From contig CAMOOZ010000144.1 in the NCBI GenBank assembly GCA_946621895.1, forward strand, positions 1 through 8,569: 8,569 nucleotides of DNA. Direction: 5' to 3'. Made by a program: the position numbers and the translations under genes. Positions 5,229 to 8,569 of this stretch are shown in pieces; position 1 is the first letter of the stretch; each line of letters begins with the position of its first letter. Below the pieces are notes generated by a model. It saw only the letters and a list, made by a program, of their open reading frames with translations, was not told the DNA's origin and searched no databases. Origin of the DNA: an uncultured Lachnospiraceae bacterium (lineage in GTDB: Bacteria; Bacillota_A; Clostridia; Lachnospirales; Lachnospiraceae).

Positions 5229-6329
5229 TTAAATGTTTCTCAGTCTGTTTTTCTTCTCCACCTGGCTTAAGACCTGCTCCTTCAGGACAAAATACTTTAA
5301 CAGCAGCTCATTCATCTTCCCCGTCTCCCCGTTGCCATGCTCCATATATTCCCGGAAAAAGATTTTCCAGAAATTCATACAGACCTGACTGGAGAGTCCG
5401 AAGCTTTCCATGCAATAGCCTTCTTTTGTTTTTTCCATGGCTACCAAAGAGGCGAATATTCCCTGTAAATCAAACAGGCCATGCCCTCTTGCGCTGCCTG
5501 CCATATCAAAGAGCACAAGCTCTCCGTCCCTTACCAAAACGCTGTTCAGACTGATATCTCCGTGTACATAATTTCCCCGGTCAGCCACTGTCTCAATGAG
5601 CTGGGAGAAAACGGCAGTCTGGGCATTGCCCTCATCCCCGATCTGCCTGATCCACTCCCTGTAGCGCTCCTTGATATCCGGCAGACTGCCCTCCTGAATC
5701 TCCGTGCTGTGAATATCCAGCAGCAGCTTTGCAAAGAGGCCCGCCAGGGAGGGAAGCCTGTCCGGCTCATCCTTCAACACCGCGGCAAGGCTCTTTGCCC
5801 CCGCCCACTCATAGACGATGCCATAGCCGTTCTCTGTCTGCACCACATCATAGGGAATCAAAGTAGGAATTCCTGCCACCATGGCAGTCTGGGCGTATTT
5901 ACGTTCCAGCTTAATGTCGGAAAGGGGAATGTCCGGCCCGTAGACCTTGACCATTTCCTCATCGGAAAGGGCGAAGAACTCCCCGTTTAAGCCTGAGCTG
6001 AGCTTTTTGCAGCCGTTAAGGCTTATCCGGCGCATGGTGCGCTCCACCTCCAGCACATCTGTAAAGCCGGTGACGGAAAAAATATCAAATACCTCATCGG
6101 ACACATTAAAGATCCTGACCGGTTTCTTCTGCGTTTTCCGCAGATTTAACAGAACCCTTAACCCGGCGCTGGAGATATACTGCAGCTTGCCTGCGTCCAG
6201 CGCCACCTCCACCTGGTCATACAGGGAAAGCTCCTCCAGTAATTCCTTTTCCAGCGCAGGGGCATTGGTGCCGTCAATCCTCCCCTCCAGGGGAAAATGC
6301 AGTGTTCCGTTGATAAACTTTCCTTTCAT
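5229..6329 (-). CDS. STAS domain fused to an aminoglycoside-phosphotransferase-type kinase domain
   Basis: The 366-residue protein joins two domains. Residues 1-100 form a STAS (anti-sigma-factor antagonist) domain with EGRIDGTNAPALEKEL, LDAGKLQYISSAGLRVLL (Ser53-Ser54 at the usual phosphorylation site, but Ala at 55) and DIFSVTGF. Residues 101-366 resemble the phosphotransferase family PF01636, close to the group modelled as TIGR02172: SSGLNGEFF as a degenerate nucleotide loop, Lys128 in MVKVYGP, the catalytic YVHGDISLNSVLV (Asp258, Asn262) and the metal-binding FDMAG (Asp275). The kinase residues look intact, so small-molecule or protein phosphorylation is plausible; the substrate is unknown, and antibiotic resistance is not implied. 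The fusion suggests partner-switching-type control, with the STAS part as sensor or substrate of the kinase (inference). The start at 6329 has AAGGA 5 bases upstream. It opens the three-gene packed run with DUF2225 and DUF5685, and follows typA after a 157-base hairpin-rich spacer. Confidence 0.82.
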   Translation of the reverse strand: MKGKFINGTLHFPLEGRIDGTNAPALEKELLEELSLYDQVEVALDAGKLQYISSAGLRVLLNLRKTQKKPVRIFNVSDEVFDIFSVTGFTDVLEVERTMRRISLNGCKKLSSGLNGEFFALSDEEMVKVYGPDIPLSDIKLERKYAQTAMVAGIPTLIPYDVVQTENGYGIVYEWAGAKSLAAVLKDEPDRLPSLAGLFAKLLLDIHSTEIQEGSLPDIKERYREWIRQIGDEGNAQTAVFSQLIETVADRGNYVHGDISLNSVLVRDGELVLFDMAGSARGHGLFDLQGIFASLVAMEKTKEGYCMESFGLSSQVCMNFWKIFFREYMEHGNGETGKMNELLLKYFVLKEQVLSQVEKKNRLRNI

Positions 6330-6354
6330 ATTTTCCTTCCCTGCTTTCTCTCAT

Positions 6355-6479
6355 GCTGCGAAGCGGCAGCCAAAGGCATATCGGCGAATGCCGATATGCC
6401 GATTGGAACAGTGCAATTTGGGCCGCTTTCGCGGATCAAATTGCGGTCAGGGAAAATCAGCTGTCGAGCTGATTTTTCC
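6355..6479 (-). repeat. Hairpin array between typA and the STAS-kinase gene
   Basis: Most of this 157-base spacer is palindromic. In minus-strand order the hairpins are as follows. First, arms AAAATCAGCT/AGCTGATTTT with a 4-base loop, extended by GG/CC past a one-base bulge (6479-6451). Second, outer arms GCAATTTG/CAAATTGC (6444-6437 with 6420-6413) around an inner CCGC-GAAA-GCGG. Third, an 11-base perfect stem GGCATATCGGC/GCCGATATGCC with a 4-base loop (6400-6375). A fourth, weaker hairpin GCTGC/GCAGC lies at 6370-6355. The first begins 7 bases after the typA stop and could end typA transcription, though CC, not a T-tract, follows it. The first three match the order and architecture of 3476-3599. 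Confidence 0.6.
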
Positions 6480-6486
6480 TGCTTCC

Positions 6487-8322
6487 TCAGCCCGGTTTAC
6501 GCATCGCGGCGCGCTTTCTCTGGGTGGAATCCAGAATCTTTTTCCTGATCCTCAAGCTCTTCGGCGTCACCTCGAGAAGCTCGTCCGTCTCAATAAAATC
6601 CATGCACTGCTCAAGGCTCATCTCCTTTTTCGGCGTGAGCCTTAAGGCCTCATCCGCGCTGGAGGAGCGGGTGTTCGTCAGATGCTTGGTCTTGCAAACA
6701 TTCACCTCGATATCATCCGCGCGGCCGGTCTCTCCCACGACCATCCCGGCATAGACCCTTTCGCCGGGGCCGATGAAGAGCGAGCCTCTTTCCTGGGCGT
6801 TGAACAGCCCGTAGGTCACGGCTTCGCCGCTCTCAAAGGCGATCAGGCTTCCCAGCTTCCGGTAGGAGATTTCCCCCTTATAGGGCGCGTAGCCGTCGAA
6901 GATCGTGTTCAGGATCCCGTTGCCCTTCGTGTCCGTCAAAAACTGTCCGCGGTAACCGATGAGCCCACGGGCCGGAATGGAAAAGACGAGCCTTGTGTCC
7001 GCGCCCTTTCCGCTGCCCATTTCCTTTAGCTCTCCCTTCCTCATGGAAAGGGCCTCGATCACGGCCCCGGAAAACTCCTGGGGCACATCCACATAGGCCA
7101 GCTCCATCGGCTCCAGGAGCTTGCCGTTTTCGTCCTTTTTATAGAGCACCTCCGCCTTGCTGACGGAGAATTCATAGCCCTCCCTGCGCATCGTTTCGAT
7201 CAGGACGGATAAGTGCAGCTCCCCGCGGCCGGAGACCTTAAAGGATTCGGTGGTGTCTGTTTCCTCCACCCGAAGGGAAACATCCGTGTTCAGCTCGCGG
7301 AACAGCCTGTCCCTGATGTGGCGGCTGGTCACATATTTGCCCTCCTGCCCCGCAAGAGGCGAATCGTTCACATTAAAATACATCGCGATCGTGGGCTCGG
7401 AAATCTTCTGGAACGGGATGGGCTCCGGCGAATCCGGCGCGCAGAGCGTGTCCCCGATATGAATATCCGCGATGCCGGAGATGGCCACGATGGAGCCGAA
7501 ATCCGCCTCCTTCACCTCCACGCGGTTTAAGCCGTCAAATTCATAAAGCTTGGAAACCTTCACCTTCTTGGCGTATTCCGGATCGTGCGCGTTTACGATG
7601 ACCACCTCTTCGTTCACGCTGACCTTTCCGTTTTCCACCTTGCCTACACCGATGCGGCCAACATATTCGTTATAATCAATGGTGCTGATCAGGATCTGCG
7701 TTCCCTTGTCGGGATCCCCCTCGGGGGCCGGGATCGCGGAGAGGATCGTGTCGAAAAGGGGCTGCAGGTCCTTCCCCTGCTCATTCGGATCAAGGCTTGC
7801 GTAGCCGGCTTTCGCGGAGGCATAGACCACGGGGAAATCCAGCTGGTCATCCTCCGCGTCCAGATCCATGAAAAGCTCCAGCACCTGGTCCACCACCTCC
7901 TCGGGCCTCGCCTCGGGACGGTCGATCTTATTGATGCAGCAGACCACCGGAAGCTTTAGCTCCAGCGCCTTGCGCAGCACAAATTTCGTCTGGGGCATCG
8001 TCCCCTCAAAGGCATCCACGACGAGGATCACGCCGTTTACCATCTTCAGCACGCGCTCCACCTCGCCGCCGAAATCCGCGTGGCCGGGCGTGTCCACAAT
8101 ATTGATCTTAACGCCTTTATAGGACACGGCGGTGTTCTTGGAAAGGATCGTGATCCCCCGCTCCCTTTCGAGCGCGTTGGAATCCATGACCCGCTCCGCC
8201 ACCTCCTGATTCTCCCTGAACACGCCGCTCTGCTTGAGCAGCTCATCCACCAGTGTCGTCTTGCCGTGATCCACATGGGCGATGATCGCCACATTGCGGA
8301 TATCCTCTCTTTTCTGAAGCAT
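6487..8322 (-). CDS. typA: Translational GTPase TypA/BipA
   Basis: The 611-residue protein is a full-length TypA/BipA, a ribosome-binding GTPase of the EF-G/LepA group involved in stress adaptation and large-subunit assembly. All GTPase motifs are present: AHVDHGKTT (15-23), RGITI (55-59), DTPGHAD (77-83), NKID (131-134) and SAK (169-171). The beta-barrel domain II follows at about 205-290, then the EF-G III-like and V-like domains (with GRGELHLSVLIETMRREGYE and YVDVPQEFSGAVIEAL) and the TypA-specific C-terminal domain from about 480, ending RKKILDSTQRKRAAMRKPG. Length and motif order are normal and nothing is missing. The ATG at 8322 has AGAGAG 8 bases upstream, a modest ribosome site. The 54-base gap to the upstream gene is AT-rich, but no promoter with both hexamers can be assigned. 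The gene is followed by a hairpin array. Confidence 0.98.
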   Translation of the reverse strand: MLQKREDIRNVAIIAHVDHGKTTLVDELLKQSGVFRENQEVAERVMDSNALERERGITILSKNTAVSYKGVKINIVDTPGHADFGGEVERVLKMVNGVILVVDAFEGTMPQTKFVLRKALELKLPVVCCINKIDRPEARPEEVVDQVLELFMDLDAEDDQLDFPVVYASAKAGYASLDPNEQGKDLQPLFDTILSAIPAPEGDPDKGTQILISTIDYNEYVGRIGVGKVENGKVSVNEEVVIVNAHDPEYAKKVKVSKLYEFDGLNRVEVKEADFGSIVAISGIADIHIGDTLCAPDSPEPIPFQKISEPTIAMYFNVNDSPLAGQEGKYVTSRHIRDRLFRELNTDVSLRVEETDTTESFKVSGRGELHLSVLIETMRREGYEFSVSKAEVLYKKDENGKLLEPMELAYVDVPQEFSGAVIEALSMRKGELKEMGSGKGADTRLVFSIPARGLIGYRGQFLTDTKGNGILNTIFDGYAPYKGEISYRKLGSLIAFESGEAVTYGLFNAQERGSLFIGPGERVYAGMVVGETGRADDIEVNVCKTKHLTNTRSSSADEALRLTPKKEMSLEQCMDFIETDELLEVTPKSLRIRKKILDSTQRKRAAMRKPG

Positions 8323-8376
8323 GCAGTTTACTCTCTTTCTGAATTACTGGGAACTTGGGTATTAGTTTACATAATT

Positions 8377-8569
8377 CTATATCGTGTAAAACCAGGTGCT
8401 GTCCATCTCCATCGCCCGGCTGACAAAGCTGTGCTCTGCGCCCTCCCCCGGCCTGTACTCCTGGTTCTGGATGCTGATCCTGGACCCGGGCGGGACAGAG
8501 GCCGTGATAAAGGCGTTGGAGCCGATGACCGAGCCCTTGCCGATCCTCGTTTCCCCGCCCAAAATGGAG
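8377..8569 (-). CDS. Serine O-acetyltransferase-like protein, C-terminal end (start outside the window)
   Basis: The frame is open from the right edge to a TAG at 8379-8377 and gives 63 residues. The sequence begins SILGGETRIGKGSVIGSN, which are left-handed beta-helix hexapeptide repeats, and continues FITASVPPGSRISIQNQE before a short non-conserved tail ending STWFYTI. From memory, the GKGSVIGSN...SVPPGS pattern is the end of the clostridial serine O-acetyltransferases (CysE/EpsC group), which make O-acetylserine for cysteine synthesis. Other hexapeptide acyltransferases cannot be excluded because the catalytic part lies outside the window. The tail of about 24 residues after the helix seems polar and variable. 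It is transcribed in the same direction as typA and ends 54 bases before it. Confidence 0.62.
   Translation of the reverse strand, partial: SILGGETRIGKGSVIGSNAFITASVPPGSRISIQNQEYRPGEGAEHSFVSRAMEMDSTWFYTI

Noticed and set aside
5229..6329. An aminoglycoside resistance gene
   Set aside because: Only the fold family is shared; the N-terminal STAS domain and the operon context argue against an antibiotic-modifying role.
6451..6479. A classical intrinsic terminator after typA
   Set aside because: The stem is good, but on the minus strand the T residues are within the stem and are followed by CC; it is kept only as part of the repeat array with a possible terminating role.
5947..6645. A 232-codon plus-strand frame spanning the typA to STAS-kinase spacer
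   Set aside because: Its ends are antisense to two real genes and its middle reads through the hairpin array; there is no family signature.
8323..8376. A promoter in the AT-rich gap before typA
   Set aside because: TAGAAT-like and TTTACA-like hexamers occur, but none form a pair with 16-18 base spacing; the TTTACA candidate pairs only with poor -10 matches.

Overview
The window reads as an ordinary chromosomal segment of a Clostridia bacterium, most likely a GC-rich member of the Lachnospiraceae (Clostridium cluster XIVa). This is inferred from the protein families: a DUF5685 protein beside a J-domain protein, a long-form AlaX, a DUF2225 protein and a CDP-glycerol glycerophosphotransferase-like protein of the type common in that family. 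Every gene I can support lies on the minus strand, so transcription runs from high to low coordinates. The plus-strand open frames are antisense shadows.

In the direction of transcription the layout is: the 3' end of a serine O-acetyltransferase-like gene (8569-8377); typA/bipA, a ribosome-associated GTPase (8322-6487); a spacer packed with hairpins (6486-6330); a STAS-kinase fusion gene (6329-5229); a DUF2225 zinc-ribbon protein (5211-4405); a DUF5685 protein (4426-3584) that overlaps DUF2225 by 22 bases; a second hairpin-rich spacer (3583-3286); a J-domain/TPR protein with a cysteine-rich tail (3285-2479); a short spacer with one strong hairpin; alaX, a tRNA-Ala editing hydrolase (2380-1127); a ribulose-phosphate 3-epimerase-family gene (1097-414); and the 5' part of a CDP-glycerol glycerophosphotransferase-like gene (429 to beyond base 1), which starts inside the epimerase gene.

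Three functional blocks can be suggested. TypA and AlaX serve translation and its fidelity. The epimerase and the glycerophosphotransferase-like protein are coupled by overlap and may act together in cell-surface polymer metabolism. Between these blocks, the STAS-kinase, DUF2225, DUF5685 and J-domain proteins form a group without assigned function; the first three are tightly packed, with a 17-base gap and then an overlap.

The most unusual structure is non-coding. Three sites carry a run of three hairpins in the same order on the minus strand, and the middle hairpin always contains a CCGC...GCGG core: 6375-6479, 3476-3599 and, remarkably, 2130-2220 inside alaX. The alaX copy coincides with about 26 extra residues that the family normally lacks. 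This looks like a palindromic repeat element that can sit in spacers, run into a stop codon, or insert in frame in a gene. No tRNA, rRNA, CRISPR array, insertion sequence or clear promoter was found.
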